Source of the DNA: Candidatus Nomurabacteria bacterium RIFCSPHIGHO2_01_FULL_40_20
Lineage (GTDB): Bacteria > Patescibacteriota > Minisyncoccia > Phycocordibacterales > UBA9973
Assembly (NCBI GenBank): GCA_001786835.1
Contig: MFTO01000006.1
Coordinates: 1-37,446, forward strand
Length of the DNA stretch: 37,446 bases
Direction: 5' to 3'
Below the pieces are notes generated by a model. That model had not been told where the DNA came from and ran no database searches. It saw only the letters and a program-made list of their open reading frames with translations. Positions 1 through 8,445 of this stretch are shown here, piece by piece (positions within the stretch are counted from its first letter, which is position 1; each line of letters opens with the position of its first letter). The position numbers and the translations under genes are program-made.

Positions 1-420
<420 letters not shown>

Positions 421-431
421 AGTTAATATCA

Positions 432-543
432 TCGCGTAAAGTGCCGAAGCACCACGCGACAACCCCGTGATACGCCAAGGGCGTATTTTACGGGGGAACG
501 AAACAAAACAAAAAACAGCACTACTTCGCTAAAGCTTCGAAGT
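432..543 (-). promoter_or_regulatory. 16S rRNA leader with stacked hairpins
   Basis: Just upstream of the 16S start are three hairpins. The first is TCGCGT (432-437) with ACGCGA (454-459), enclosing GTGC/GCAC around a CGAA loop. The second is CCCCGT...TACGCC (463-476) with GGCGTA...ACGGGG (480-495). The third is ACTTCG (523-528) with CGAAGT (538-543). Their place suggests pre-rRNA processing or antitermination, by inference. From 544 to 779 there is no gene. A TTGACA (minus, 658-653) lies only 11 nt before TATAAA (641-636), so no convincing rRNA promoter could be fixed. Confidence 0.5.
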
Positions 544-779
544 GTCTATGACATTGTTTTAATTGCGTTAAAGTTTAATCTTTTGCTCTAAAAATTATTT
601 TATACTTACTCAGTAAACTAAACTTGCACTTGTTCTTTATAATTCATTCAATTGTCAAAAGACAGTCAAAACCTAATCGCTTTTAAAAAAGCGACGGTTT
701 AAACAAAAACGCCATATCCCAAAAGGAATTAGACGCTAAGGGAAAGTATATATGAAGGAAAATATAAGTCAAGCAATTC

Positions 780-1058
780 CTATTTCTCCCCTCCTTTATC
801 CAAATCCGAAACCTGAAGTGGGCTCACGACGGACGGCGGAGTCATGTCAATTACGCCAAACTGCTTTTCGTAATTTTCTACTTGTTTCCCTATCCAAATA
901 GAAATGCTTTTCATTACCTGCGGAGTGGTGGCAAAAGAATCCAAATTATTCCCGGAAGTCAGCGCGAAAGAGAAAATGTCTTTACCATGGGCGCCAATAG
1001 CGCCGTCCACAAACTTCTTGGGCAGTTGATTCATATTTACTTTTGTCGGGTCAACCAT
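780..1058 (-). CDS. DUF3467-like small protein
   Basis: This 92-residue protein has the DUF3467 pattern: a beta-rich first half containing F-x-L-x-S-G (residues 30-36), then a helix beginning TTPQVMKSI and ending in a YE-x-x-FG motif near residue 65. DUF3467 proteins are short and of unknown function. The ATG at 1058 is the only reasonable start; the upstream in-frame ATG at 1073 runs straight into a stop. No Shine-Dalgarno sequence is visible. It is transcribed toward the 16S gene and divergently from the membrane protein at 1181. Family assignment is from pattern memory, not a search. Confidence 0.7.
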   Translation of the reverse strand: MVDPTKVNMNQLPKKFVDGAIGAHGKDIFSFALTSGNNLDSFATTPQVMKSISIWIGKQVENYEKQFGVIDMTPPSVVSPLQVSDLDKGGEK

Positions 1059-1113
1059 ATCAATATTTTACATGAAAAAACCCATTTTTGCAAATTGGCA
1101 AACCATTTTTTGC

Positions 1114-1141
1114 TTGACTTTTAATAGAAATATGCTATAAT
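1114..1141 (+). promoter_or_regulatory. Extended -10 promoter for the 1181 gene
   Basis: TTGACT (1114-1119), a 16-nt spacer, then TATAAT (1136-1141) preceded by TG at 1133-1134, giving TGcTATAAT. The predicted start of transcription is near 1148, leaving a leader of about 32 nt. This is the best consensus promoter in the window. Confidence 0.8.
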
Positions 1142-1180
1142 AGAAAAGTATACTTTGTTCACAAAAAAAATCAAAAAACC

Positions 1181-1843
1181 ATGAAAGAGAACTTTCCTTG
1201 GCTCATCTTAATTTTAGTATGGGCCTTGAACTTTGGAATCTCCTGGCTTAACGCCAGGACAGTGGGTCTAATGTGGGTCGAAACAAAAATCCTCGGCGGA
1301 TGGCAACGGTTTATGGCTTGGATGGGCGCAATCATGTCAGCATCGGGTTTCACCTGGTGTTACTTGATATTTGGAACGCTCGCACTGTACTTTACTCAAC
1401 CTGCTTGGGTTAGATTATTCCTGGACGAAGGTGAGACTTATGCCCCTATGATGGATGCCTCATTCTTGGAAGCTACTCTATCGTTAGGCTACTTGATCAT
1501 CATTCCTGGAATACTTTTTTCCGGACTCATGATTTGGATTGACTCACTGATTCAGGCTATAAAACGCAAAGATCTTGCGAGCGGAGCTGTAGCCGGATGG
1601 AATACTTTCGCACAAATCCATAACACCTACAGCGCAATGAAAGGAATCCCTGAAGCTTGGAAAGCTGTAGGAAAATTTGTTGGAGATAGTAAGGGCGATG
1701 GTAAGGGAAAATTGGTAATACTTATGATTGTTCTCGTAATTGTCTGTGTATTCGCAGGAGTCATGACAACCTGGGGTATAATCAATAAATATGCCGGAAC
1801 TCGTCCACTGTCTCCTGAAGCCAGCTTTGTTAAAGCACACTAG
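1181..1843 (+). CDS. Hypothetical multi-pass membrane protein
   Basis: This 220-residue protein was not recognised as a member of a known family. Hydrophobic stretches at about 6-22, 46-72, 96-120 and 178-200 suggest four membrane segments. Between the third and fourth lies a polar, Lys/Gly-containing segment (about 125-177). It has a strong extended -10 promoter and is closed by an intrinsic terminator at 1881-1912, so it is a single-gene transcription unit. Conserved aromatic and acidic residues sit between the second and third segments. No enzymatic motif is visible. Confidence 0.75.
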   Translation: MKENFPWLILILVWALNFGISWLNARTVGLMWVETKILGGWQRFMAWMGAIMSASGFTWCYLIFGTLALYFTQPAWVRLFLDEGETYAPMMDASFLEATLSLGYLIIIPGILFSGLMIWIDSLIQAIKRKDLASGAVAGWNTFAQIHNTYSAMKGIPEAWKAVGKFVGDSKGDGKGKLVILMIVLVIVCVFAGVMTTWGIINKYAGTRPLSPEASFVKAH

Positions 1844-1880
1844 GCCCTCTAAGCCTTTGGCCTTTGGGCTATATATAATA

Positions 1881-1912
1881 AAGCCGCATTAATTTACCTG
1901 ATGCGGTTTTTT
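1881..1912 (+). terminator. Intrinsic terminator after the membrane protein
   Basis: CCGCAT (1884-1889) pairs with ATGCGG (1901-1906) across an 11-nt loop and is followed by TTTTTT. It lies 40 nt after the stop of the 1181 gene. A further small hairpin CAGTG-CGAA-CACTG at 1943-1956 lies between the convergent genes and may end the minus-strand DUF167 gene. Confidence 0.75.
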
Positions 1913-1965
1913 ATTTCCCAATCTGCGATGGAAAGTCCCCACCAGTGCGAACACTGACAAAACAA

Positions 1966-2196
1966 CTAAAAATCAACTCCTAGGATTTTGCTTGGGCTTC
2001 GGTGTCCGTTAATGATACGAACTTTGTTTTTTGAAATTTTAAAATGCTCTGCTACAAGTTCTAAAACTCGCGCATTTGCCATATTGCGCTCAGCTTTTTC
2101 TTTAACGGAAATCAGAAAATGACCCTCGTTTTTTTGAACAAACTTTTCTTTCTTAGCATTGACTATGACAGATACATGAATATATTTTGTAACCAT
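1966..2196 (-). CDS. DUF167 (YggU-like) protein
   Basis: This 76-residue protein carries the DUF167/YggU signature: a VKEKAERNMAN segment (residues 31-41), a helix LVAEHFKI, then the strand VRIINGHRSPSKILGV near the C terminus. Family members are small alpha/beta proteins of unclear function. Length is typical. Its -10 overlaps that of the divergent DUF4382 gene: ATTATAAT at 2224-2231 reads as TATAAT on both strands. Confidence in the family is high; function is unknown. Confidence 0.85.
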   Translation of the reverse strand: MVTKYIHVSVIVNAKKEKFVQKNEGHFLISVKEKAERNMANARVLELVAEHFKISKNKVRIINGHRSPSKILGVDF

Positions 2197-2291
2197 TTAT
2201 CGCTTGCACGGCATATAATAAGTATTATAATGATTATAGGTACTTTTGTCGAAGGTACCTTCATTATATTATTAAATGAATATAATTTTTT

Positions 2292-3029
2292 ATGAATAAA
2301 ATACTTGGAATTATTATAGTCGCAATAGTCGTTGTGGGCGGAATATATCTGATGACTCGTGCCCCAAAGACTTCTGACCCACAAGAACAAAGTCAGAATA
2401 CGACTGCGGAAGGTAAAGTGATTTTCTCTATTACGGACGCGACAGCAGATATGAGCGCTATTAGTGAAATCAATATGCAAGTAAACAGCGTTTATGTGCA
2501 CAGCAATCAGAGTGGTTGGGTGACGGTTTCAACCACTCCTCGGGTCTACAATCTGCTTTCACTTGATGCTAGGGGTGAATCGGAGTTTTTGGCAGAAGCT
2601 AATGTCAAGGCAGGCACCTATGACCAAGTCCGTCTGGTGGTTGACTCAGTTGCTATCAAAACAAAAGCGGGTGAAACCAAGGTGGCCAAATTGCCATCTG
2701 GCGAGTTGAAAATTAATACAGTTCTTGTAGTAAACGCCAATACGACTTCAAGTATAAACTTTGATTTCTTGGCGGATAAGTCGTTGCACACGGCTAGCGA
2801 CGGAAACTACATTTTTGCGCCAGTTGTAAAGACAGAAACAAAGAGCAATGCTAGTGTAAGTGTAAATGCAAGCAATGTAGTAACTATTACTGGCGGTCGT
2901 ATAGACAATACAAACACCGTTGGCATGGACATAGACGGCAGTATCGAAGTTAATTTTCAAATTGATAGTAAGCAAAAGTTAGACCTTGACGCTAGTGGCG
3001 TCATAAAATTAAACGGTTTGTTAAATTAA
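2292..3029 (+). CDS. DUF4382 domain protein, membrane-anchored
   Basis: This 245-residue protein begins with a hydrophobic anchor (about 4-22), followed by a polar linker and a DUF4382 domain. Recognisable family features are a W-x-T-V strand after the first beta pair, a YNLLSLDARG segment, the KAGTYDQVRLVVDS motif, and the LKIN...INFDFLADKSLH and YIFAPVVKTET strands. These proteins are usually extracytoplasmic and of unknown function. The C-terminal 50 residues form a repeated beta-like tail. TATAAT at 2281-2286 lies 6 nt before the ATG, so the mRNA may be leaderless; another TATAAT lies at 2226-2231. Confidence 0.85.
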   Translation: MNKILGIIIVAIVVVGGIYLMTRAPKTSDPQEQSQNTTAEGKVIFSITDATADMSAISEINMQVNSVYVHSNQSGWVTVSTTPRVYNLLSLDARGESEFLAEANVKAGTYDQVRLVVDSVAIKTKAGETKVAKLPSGELKINTVLVVNANTTSSINFDFLADKSLHTASDGNYIFAPVVKTETKSNASVSVNASNVVTITGGRIDNTNTVGMDIDGSIEVNFQIDSKQKLDLDASGVIKLNGLLN

Positions 3030-3041
3030 TAACTACCTAAA

Positions 3042-3073
3042 ACAAAACCCCGCCCTGGCGGGGTTTTGTTTTT
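3042..3073 (+). terminator. Strong intrinsic terminator, probably bidirectional
   Basis: A perfect 13-bp stem, 3042-3054 with 3057-3069, is built around CCCCGCC/GGCGGGG with flanking A and T runs. It is followed by TTTTT on the plus strand and by T-rich sequence on the minus strand. It separates the convergent DUF4382 gene and the Lmo0937-type gene. Confidence 0.9.
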
Positions 3074-3095
3074 ATATTTGAAATTTTATTTCATT

Positions 3096-3248
3096 TTATT
3101 TCAGGGGATTTTCTCCACGAATTATGCGAATCAAAAACAGCACGATCGCGATTACGAGAAGTATGTGAATAAAACTCCCCAAAACATGAAAACCGACAAA
3201 ACCTAGAACCCATAGAATAAGCAAGATGACTGCGATTGTTGTAAGCAT
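3096..3248 (-). CDS. Lmo0937-family (DUF5670-like) small membrane protein
   Basis: An open frame of 50 codons plus stop on the minus strand encodes a very hydrophobic peptide that starts MLTTIAVILLILWVLGFVGF, continues with an H-I-LLVIAIV segment and ends RIIRGENPLK. This matches the pattern of Lmo0937-type small membrane proteins: two transmembrane helices around a GFVGFHV turn and an R-x-x-RG tail. The upstream promoter TGtTATAAT (minus, 3292-3284) overlaps the metK stop and would give a leader of about 30 nt. The function is unknown. Confidence 0.8.
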   Translation of the reverse strand: MLTTIAVILLILWVLGFVGFHVLGSFIHILLVIAIVLFLIRIIRGENPLK

Positions 3249-3297
3249 AGAGATAAATTAATTAGACTATTAATAATGCTCTAATTATAACATTTAT

Positions 3298-4257
3298 CTA
3301 GTGCCAGCTGAAACCTCTGCCGAAGTGTCCCCACAGGGACGTCTCGGCAAATTTCACTTCGTCTAATTTCAGATACGCGCGAATTCCTTGCGGACTCAAA
3401 TTATAACCTACAATTTGTTCTTCTATTCCGTTCCCGCCTTCGTGGCCGGGATAAACTACAACAGCGACTGCCATTACCGGCTCACTTTTGCCTATGGCAT
3501 AAGCGAGCTTGGTATAAACTTCTTTCGCTCCTCGCGCTTCCAAAAGGTCAACCGCGATTTTGCGAGCTATATAAGCGCCGGAGCGATCTACTTTGGTAAA
3601 GTCCTTGCCGGAAAAAGACCCGCCACCGATAGGAATTTCGGGACCATAATTGTCTACGATGAGTTTCCTGCCGGAGAGCCCGGTATCCGCATCAAAACCT
3701 CCTTGAGCCCACTCGCCCGCCGGATTTATCAGATATTCACTCGCTGGAATTATTTTCTGCACCAGCTCTAGGAGCTCTCTACTTTTTGTATTTTGAAAAC
3801 TAGCAACGACAGCAATTACTTTCCCGTCCTCTATAGTCACTTGGGTTTTACCATCATAAGGATACACTTCATAAATCCTCTGGCACAAATCCCGAGCGAG
3901 CACATATTCAAGTGGCAGATGCGAGGGGGTTTCGCTAGTAGCGTAACCTTTCATAATACCTTGGTCTCCGGCACCCCCTGTATCCACTCCGCGCGCAATC
4001 TCCGGACTTTGCGCCACGATATTTGAAATTACTTTGTATTCAACGCCTACGATATTTTTTACCAATTCCGAAATGTTTGGGCTTCCATTTGAAGTCACTT
4101 CACCGTTTATCGTGATGAGCTTGTGTCCGCCCATCACTTCTATCGCCACTCTACTTTTTTTATCAACTGCCAAATACGCATCCAAAATAGAGTCTGCAAT
4201 AAAATCGCAAATCTTGTCCGGATGTTTGGGACTCACAAATTCGGCTGTCTTTTTCAT
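3298..4257 (-). CDS. metK: S-adenosylmethionine synthetase, compact form
   Basis: MetK makes S-adenosylmethionine from methionine and ATP. The sequence shows HPDK (12-15), GAGDQG (95-100) with the following GYAT, DGKTQV (135-140), GGGSFSGKD (211-219) with KVDRSGAY, and a C-terminal GHFGRGFSW. These are all hallmark motifs of bacterial MAT. At 319 residues it is roughly 60 shorter than the usual 380-400. The shortening falls in loops between strands, for example after GHKLITINGEVT and between PLEYVLARDL and YPYDGKTQV. The catalytic motifs are intact, so it is probably functional. It is followed on the same strand by the Lmo0937-type gene. Confidence 0.93.
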   Translation of the reverse strand: MKKTAEFVSPKHPDKICDFIADSILDAYLAVDKKSRVAIEVMGGHKLITINGEVTSNGSPNISELVKNIVGVEYKVISNIVAQSPEIARGVDTGGAGDQGIMKGYATSETPSHLPLEYVLARDLCQRIYEVYPYDGKTQVTIEDGKVIAVVASFQNTKSRELLELVQKIIPASEYLINPAGEWAQGGFDADTGLSGRKLIVDNYGPEIPIGGGSFSGKDFTKVDRSGAYIARKIAVDLLEARGAKEVYTKLAYAIGKSEPVMAVAVVVYPGHEGGNGIEEQIVGYNLSPQGIRAYLKLDEVKFAETSLWGHFGRGFSWH

Positions 4258-4298
4258 TTTATAGCAATAAAAAATTTATCAATAATTTACACAACGGT

Positions 4299-4499
4299 TT
4301 ACATCAACGCTTTGGCGTCAGCTTCGGAAAGAAATTTGAACATATTGCCTCCGCAATTGGCGCAAGTCCCCTTAGCGCTATATCTGCCCTTATCGTTTTT
4401 GGTAACCACCGGACCCAACATTGTCTGCATCGTCGGTTTTCTATTTGCGTCTCGGCATTTCATACATAGTGCTTTTAATTCTTTTTTATCATCGTTCAT
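4299..4499 (-). CDS. DUF5679 zinc-ribbon-like small protein
   Basis: This 66-residue protein has two Cys pairs (C12/C15 and C46/C49) flanking a K-G-R-Y-S-A-K-G-T-C segment, the DUF5679 arrangement expected to bind one zinc ion. Family function is unknown; related proteins occur widely in CPR and other bacteria. It has its own promoter, TGgTATAAT (minus, 4540-4532), in the gap after the M14 peptidase gene, with a leader of about 25 nt. metK follows 41 nt downstream and may be co-transcribed. Confidence 0.85.
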   Translation of the reverse strand: MNDDKKELKALCMKCRDANRKPTMQTMLGPVVTKNDKGRYSAKGTCANCGGNMFKFLSEADAKALM

Positions 4500-4547
4500 A
4501 TTTTTTTTACTAAATTAATTGTAATAGTTTTATTATACCATACTAAT

Positions 4548-5456
4548 CTATTTTCCCCTATAATAGGCTAGAAGCGCTTTCACACCGGCTAGATTTTTCT
4601 CCCATTCTAGAATATCGTGAGTTGTAAACTCCACGGTAATAGAAGGTATGCCGATTTTCGCAAGCCATCCCTCTGCATCCCCTGTCACTTTATAAGCGCT
4701 AAATTTTTCCACGGCACCGTAGCCGGCTGCTTTTGCATAGGTATTCATCAAGGTTAGCGTCTCTGGCAGAGTCCCCGCTTCGCAGTCGGATGCATAAACA
4801 ATACCCGCTTGGCTATGCCAAAAAGTAACCGATGCAAATTTATTTGCCAAAACAAAATCCCGCAAAACTTTCGCTTCCGGTTCGGAAAACGCGCTCGTGC
4901 CGGCAGAAACAATATTGCTCCGCCAATTTGAAGTCGGTTGCCACTCACAATCAAAGTTGCGATTGAGGTCCACTTCGTTTGCGTTAAATCTCCCCGGCGC
5001 AGTATCTATTCCCCCAGGAATATCGCTAGCCGTAAATCTGCCTTCTTTACCAACAATTTTAAACACCCCGTCTGGGTTTAGCGACGGGATAATGACAACA
5101 GAAAGATTTGCTGGCACCGCGCTTGGATTGGCTTCAAAATAATCTACGAACTTATACGCGAGTATCACGCTGTTCCATTCATAACCGCCGTGAATACCCC
5201 CAACCAAAAGGATTTTGGTTGCGCCCGCGCCAAAAGTATAAGCTTCAATAGCGCGCCCTTCCACTGAGGCGCCTATGACTTTATTTTTACCGTTAGCAAC
5301 TTCTGGCTTTAGGTTTTTATCTAAGAGCTCTTCGTCTTCCCCAAATTCTGTACCTTTATAATCTTTTTGGGAAGATATCAAAAGAACTACGCCAACTACG
5401 AGAACAACAAAAAGAGCGCTGGCAATAATTATCCATTTTCTAGACAACGATTGCAT
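4548..5456 (-). CDS. M14-family zinc carboxypeptidase-like protein
   Basis: This 302-residue protein has an N-terminal membrane anchor (about 8-27), so the catalytic domain (about 60-300) should be outside the membrane. M14 features are GGIHGGYEW with H89 and E93 (spacing H-x3-E, one residue longer than the classical H-x2-E), NPDG (127-130), DLNRNFD with R166, the third zinc ligand H214 in TFWHSQ, and E276 in the VEF strand as catalytic glutamate. It overlaps the upstream paralogue by one base (TAATG), so translation is probably coupled. The likely role is trimming of peptides or peptidoglycan stems; the substrate is unknown. Confidence 0.87.
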   Translation of the reverse strand: MQSLSRKWIIIASALFVVLVVGVVLLISSQKDYKGTEFGEDEELLDKNLKPEVANGKNKVIGASVEGRAIEAYTFGAGATKILLVGGIHGGYEWNSVILAYKFVDYFEANPSAVPANLSVVIIPSLNPDGVFKIVGKEGRFTASDIPGGIDTAPGRFNANEVDLNRNFDCEWQPTSNWRSNIVSAGTSAFSEPEAKVLRDFVLANKFASVTFWHSQAGIVYASDCEAGTLPETLTLMNTYAKAAGYGAVEKFSAYKVTGDAEGWLAKIGIPSITVEFTTHDILEWEKNLAGVKALLAYYRGK

Positions 5457-6382
5457 TATTCTGTGGAATACTTAGCAAGCAGAGCTTCAAATCCCGCTTT
5501 GTTTTTGGTCCACTCTACGTCTTGGTGATTTGTAAGTAAAACACTGATAGCAGGAATTTCTTTTTTCGCAAGCCAATCCACAAAGTCTCCGGTTATTTTA
5601 TACGCAGTAAAATTCTGCCCTGCAGGATAGCCGGACGCTTTTGCAAAAAGATTTGTGATTACAGTAGTCTCTGTGAGTACCGGAGCACCACAGCTGGAAG
5701 CATACACTTTACCTTCAGCGCTATACCATACCACAACTGCCGAGGGAGTACTGGCTTCTATATAATTTTTCATAGCTACTGATTCTGGTTCAGAAAATAC
5801 CGTAGCTCCGCCAGAAACAGGCTTATTCTGCCAGAGAGCATTTGTCTGCCATTCGCAATCAAAATTTCGACTCAAGTCCACATTGTTTGCATTGAATCTG
5901 CCAGATACTTGCACCGCGTTTGAGGGCGAAACATCCTCCGGTTCAAAACGTCCAGTAGAACCGGTAACTTTCTCCAAACCATCTGGATTCATTACTGGAA
6001 CAACAGTCACTTTTATATTCGCTGGCACCACCGTCGGATTGGCCTCCAAATAATCTACCATCTCATAAGCAAGAAGAGTTGTGTTCCAAGAGTATCCACC
6101 GTGAATACCACCGACAAAAAGAAGCTCGGTGTCTCCGGTGCCGTAGTGATAGGCAGTGATGGCATTGCCACCGACTGATTGCCCGAGAACCGTTTGCTTC
6201 TCATCTTTTACAATACCCTCGGCATTTGGAGTTTGAGTATCATCCGGAAGATTCCCCGATGGATTTTTTAAATCAGTAACGTTTGAATCAGTCGGAGCTT
6301 TGTCTCCGGAATCCTTGGTAAAAAAGAACACGCCCAAAGCTATAATAATAAGCACAACAAACAAAATAATTGTGTTTTTCAT
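5456..6382 (-). CDS. M14-like paralogue, predicted inactive (pseudoenzyme)
   Basis: This 308-residue protein is clearly homologous to the next gene over its whole length: membrane anchor (about 4-22), GGIHGGYSW, NPDG (133-136), DLSRNFDCEW and a similar C terminus. Three key positions have changed: the zinc-ligand Glu is S98, the zinc-ligand His is Y220, and the catalytic Glu is L282. H94 and the substrate-binding Arg (R172) remain. It therefore cannot work as a normal zinc carboxypeptidase; binding or regulation of the active partner is a reasonable inference. The promoter TGtTATAAT (minus, 6400-6392) lies 10 nt before the ATG. Confidence 0.87.
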   Translation of the reverse strand: MKNTIILFVVLIIIALGVFFFTKDSGDKAPTDSNVTDLKNPSGNLPDDTQTPNAEGIVKDEKQTVLGQSVGGNAITAYHYGTGDTELLFVGGIHGGYSWNTTLLAYEMVDYLEANPTVVPANIKVTVVPVMNPDGLEKVTGSTGRFEPEDVSPSNAVQVSGRFNANNVDLSRNFDCEWQTNALWQNKPVSGGATVFSEPESVAMKNYIEASTPSAVVVWYSAEGKVYASSCGAPVLTETTVITNLFAKASGYPAGQNFTAYKITGDFVDWLAKKEIPAISVLLTNHQDVEWTKNKAGFEALLAKYSTE

Positions 6383-6423
6383 AATGCTTTTATTATAACA
6401 TATATTTAAATTTAAATGGTAGT

Positions 6424-6981
6424 CTAATTCCCACTATCTAAAATATCCCAAAGGTATAAAGTGAGGGTTGTGCGCTTGCCGAGATAGTCTTCGGCGAGTT
6501 TGAGCATTTGTCTTTCGCTCGGCAGACTCCCGAGACCAAAAGCTTTTTGAAATCCTTTTTTGGTGCCGAGGTCGCCTACCGGCAAAATGTCCGGCCGATT
6601 GAGCGCAAAAATTAAAAACATGTCGGCGGTCCACGACCCGACGCCTTTAACTTGCACCAAATGCTTTTTCACTTCCGTATCCGTCATCTTGTGAAAATTT
6701 TTGTGATTGATAGTTTTGTCTAAAAACTTTTCCGCTAAATCTTTGAGATATCTGGCTTTCTGGGGCGATATACCGGCGGACTTTAGTTGTGCTCCAGATA
6801 ATTTCAAAAAATTCTCCGGAGTGACTTTACGCCTGTCGAACAATTTCAAAAATTTTCCATAAATAGCATTCCCCGCTTTGGTCGAAATTTGTTGGTAAGT
6901 TATTGAGCTCGCGAGCGACAAAAAAGGGTTTCGGGTCGGCTCAATCTTTCGTAATTTTTTCTTATTTATTTTGAGCTTCAT
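6424..6981 (-). CDS. DNA-3-methyladenine glycosylase II-like (HhH-GPD) protein
   Basis: This 185-residue DNA base-excision glycosylase of the AlkA type would remove alkylated bases. Visible features are the SITYQQIS helix (26-33), SAGISPQKARYLKDLA (68-83), the helix-hairpin-helix LVQVKGVGSWTADM (108-121) and the catalytic aspartate D137 in LPVGDLG. It lacks the N-terminal TBP-like domain of E. coli AlkA, as many short bacterial and archaeal homologues do. It lies 2 nt after the stop of the small membrane gene at 6984, so the two probably form one transcript. Confidence 0.88.
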   Translation of the reverse strand: MKLKINKKKLRKIEPTRNPFLSLASSITYQQISTKAGNAIYGKFLKLFDRRKVTPENFLKLSGAQLKSAGISPQKARYLKDLAEKFLDKTINHKNFHKMTDTEVKKHLVQVKGVGSWTADMFLIFALNRPDILPVGDLGTKKGFQKAFGLGSLPSERQMLKLAEDYLGKRTTLTLYLWDILDSGN

Positions 6982-6983
6982 GA

Positions 6984-7208
6984 CTAAAATTCCTCCAACA
7001 TTTTCTGATCGCGCGCTTCGAGTTCTGCTTTTGCCCCACGCGCGTCTTGTATCGCGTCGGTACTTATTTCCACAAAACCCTTTGTTTCTTTTTTACCATC
7101 TTTATCCACCGAAGAAGATAGACTAAACAAATCCCCCCGTACCAAAAGAAACGCGATAATGGCAACTCCAATCAAAAGCGCTATTAAACCGATAAATCCT
7201 TTTTGCAT
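6984..7208 (-). CDS. Small single-pass membrane protein
   Basis: This is 74 residues from the chosen start (ATG at 7208): one hydrophobic segment (about 4-22) followed by a charged tail ending ARDQKMLEEF. An in-frame ATG at 7220 would add four residues but lies at or before the expected transcription start from TATAAT (minus, 7229-7224), so the 7208 start is preferred. No family was recognised. It overlaps nothing and precedes the AlkA-like gene by 2 nt. Confidence 0.65.
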   Translation of the reverse strand: MQKGFIGLIALLIGVAIIAFLLVRGDLFSLSSSVDKDGKKETKGFVEISTDAIQDARGAKAELEARDQKMLEEF

Positions 7209-7250
7209 GATATTTATCATTATATTATAATACCGAAAAAAGTTTCTGCA

Positions 7251-7634
7251 TTAAAACCAAATCTCAATGGCCACATTTATGTCGACACCGTCGTAGAGGT
7301 TCTCCTCATAGCGCACTTCTTTTTTAAGAGGTAAAAGGTATGTCGCGGAATGCCTGTCTGGAAAAATAGAAGTGATCCACTTTGTTTTTCCAATTTTTGC
7401 TTCGACATAAATTGCGCCCCAACCTCGACGCAATTTCCCTTTTTGCATTTCTTTTATTTGGGCCGAAATATTCTCCGGCACTCGCGCAAACCGCCAAGCC
7501 CCGCTATTGTCCGCCCTGTCGTATCCACCCGCCTGCCACACCGTCACCTTGCTTTTGAATTTAAATTTCTTGCTGTTAGTGATTTTCTTTCTTCTGGTGG
7601 GTTTTGCAGATTTTTTCCTTATACCCTTTCTCAT
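7251..7634 (-). CDS. DUF1905 domain protein with basic N-terminal tail
   Basis: This 127-residue protein has 28 Lys/Arg-rich residues followed by a DUF1905 beta-barrel. The domain shows W-x-A-G, WRFARVPENISAQI, RRGWGAIYVEAKIGKTKW, TSIFPDR and YLLPLKKEVR in the family order. DUF1905 is of unknown function and often occurs fused to YdeI/OmpD-associated domains; here it stands alone. The basic tail suggests nucleic-acid binding, by inference. The -10 TAGAAT preceded by TGT (minus, 7648-7641) lies 7 nt before the ATG, so the mRNA is likely leaderless. Confidence 0.82.
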   Translation of the reverse strand: MRKGIRKKSAKPTRRKKITNSKKFKFKSKVTVWQAGGYDRADNSGAWRFARVPENISAQIKEMQKGKLRRGWGAIYVEAKIGKTKWITSIFPDRHSATYLLPLKKEVRYEENLYDGVDINVAIEIWF

Positions 7635-7678
7635 TTAAACATTCTAACATACGACAATACTGTGTTGTCCATTTCAAC

Positions 7679-7700
7679 CGACTTTAGTCAACTAAAGTCG
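7679..7700. repeat. 10-bp perfect palindrome between two minus-strand genes
   Basis: CGACTTTAGT (7679-7688) and ACTAAAGTCG (7691-7700) form a perfect inverted repeat around CA. It lies 35 nt past the stop of the 7735 gene and about 30 nt upstream of the -10 of the DUF1905 gene. There is no T run on either side, so it is a poor terminator; it could be an operator or a dispersed palindrome. Confidence 0.55.
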
Positions 7701-7734
7701 TTAGAATTAGAATCTGGAGGAATAAGAATAATTT

Positions 7735-8241
7735 TTATTTGATTAGAAAAGTAAACACATAGTCAGAGGAAGCTATAGTGGTGCCGGAAACCTTGTCCGG
7801 CTTCACGTCGACGAGTGTGATCGAGCGTCCATACATGGCGAGCTCTTGGTCTAAAGTAAGCGTCACATTTTGATTGAGCGCGCCGTATACGAAGTTTACT
7901 TTGACTTTAACTGTTCCCGCTTGAATACACTCTACATCTATTGGACAACGACTATCTTCTACTAGCTCCTTCACTGTGCCAGTCACTCCAGAGAGCGATA
8001 TCGTTTGCCCTATTTTTGCCGAGAGCGTAGTCTCGGTTATAGTCGTTGACGTGGTACTGGTGGAAGTACTGCCGATTGAAGTGTTTGTGCCAGTTCCACT
8101 GGTATTACTATTTGTACTTTCTGTATCCTCGACATAAGTACCATCATCTGTAGGACTCACAACCTTGGATTTATTAATAAAAACAAACACCGCTACGACG
8201 CCTAAAACAACTACTAGAGATATAATTAATGTTTTATTCAT
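7735..8241 (-). CDS. Membrane-anchored protein with Ser/Thr linker, unknown
   Basis: This is 168 residues from ATG at 8241. An anchor helix (about 4-22) is followed by a long Ser/Thr/Gly linker (about 28-72) and a beta-rich domain with two cysteines (SRCPIDVECIQAG) that probably form a disulfide. The domain ends in a DYVFTF strand. The longer open frame to 8298 is rejected because TGgTATAAT (minus, 8255-8248) ends exactly 7 nt before ATG 8241, predicting a leaderless mRNA. The cysteine segment resembles small secreted domains of CPR proteins, but no family was recognised. Confidence 0.72.
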   Translation of the reverse strand: MNKTLIISLVVVLGVVAVFVFINKSKVVSPTDDGTYVEDTESTNSNTSGTGTNTSIGSTSTSTTSTTITETTLSAKIGQTISLSGVTGTVKELVEDSRCPIDVECIQAGTVKVKVNFVYGALNQNVTLTLDQELAMYGRSITLVDVKPDKVSGTTIASSDYVFTFLIK

Positions 8242-8445
8242 ATGTATATTATACCATACTAAATTGTGGTTTACTCGACTTAATTTAAACAAGGACATAA
8301 GTAAAGATCATCCTCGCTAACCATCACAAATTCTATTCACCCATTCGTACGAATTAGCCTATGAAACAAATACCTTAAAAAAGTTTATTATATCATTTCC
8401 AAATACGTATTTAGGTTTTTTTCTATTTTACTTTTTATGAATTCT

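Noticed and set aside
1919-1956. Possible riboswitch or RNase P piece (GATGGAAAGTCCCC) near the CAGTG hairpin
   Set aside because: Only a short hairpin and a chance-like match; nothing around supports a longer structured RNA.
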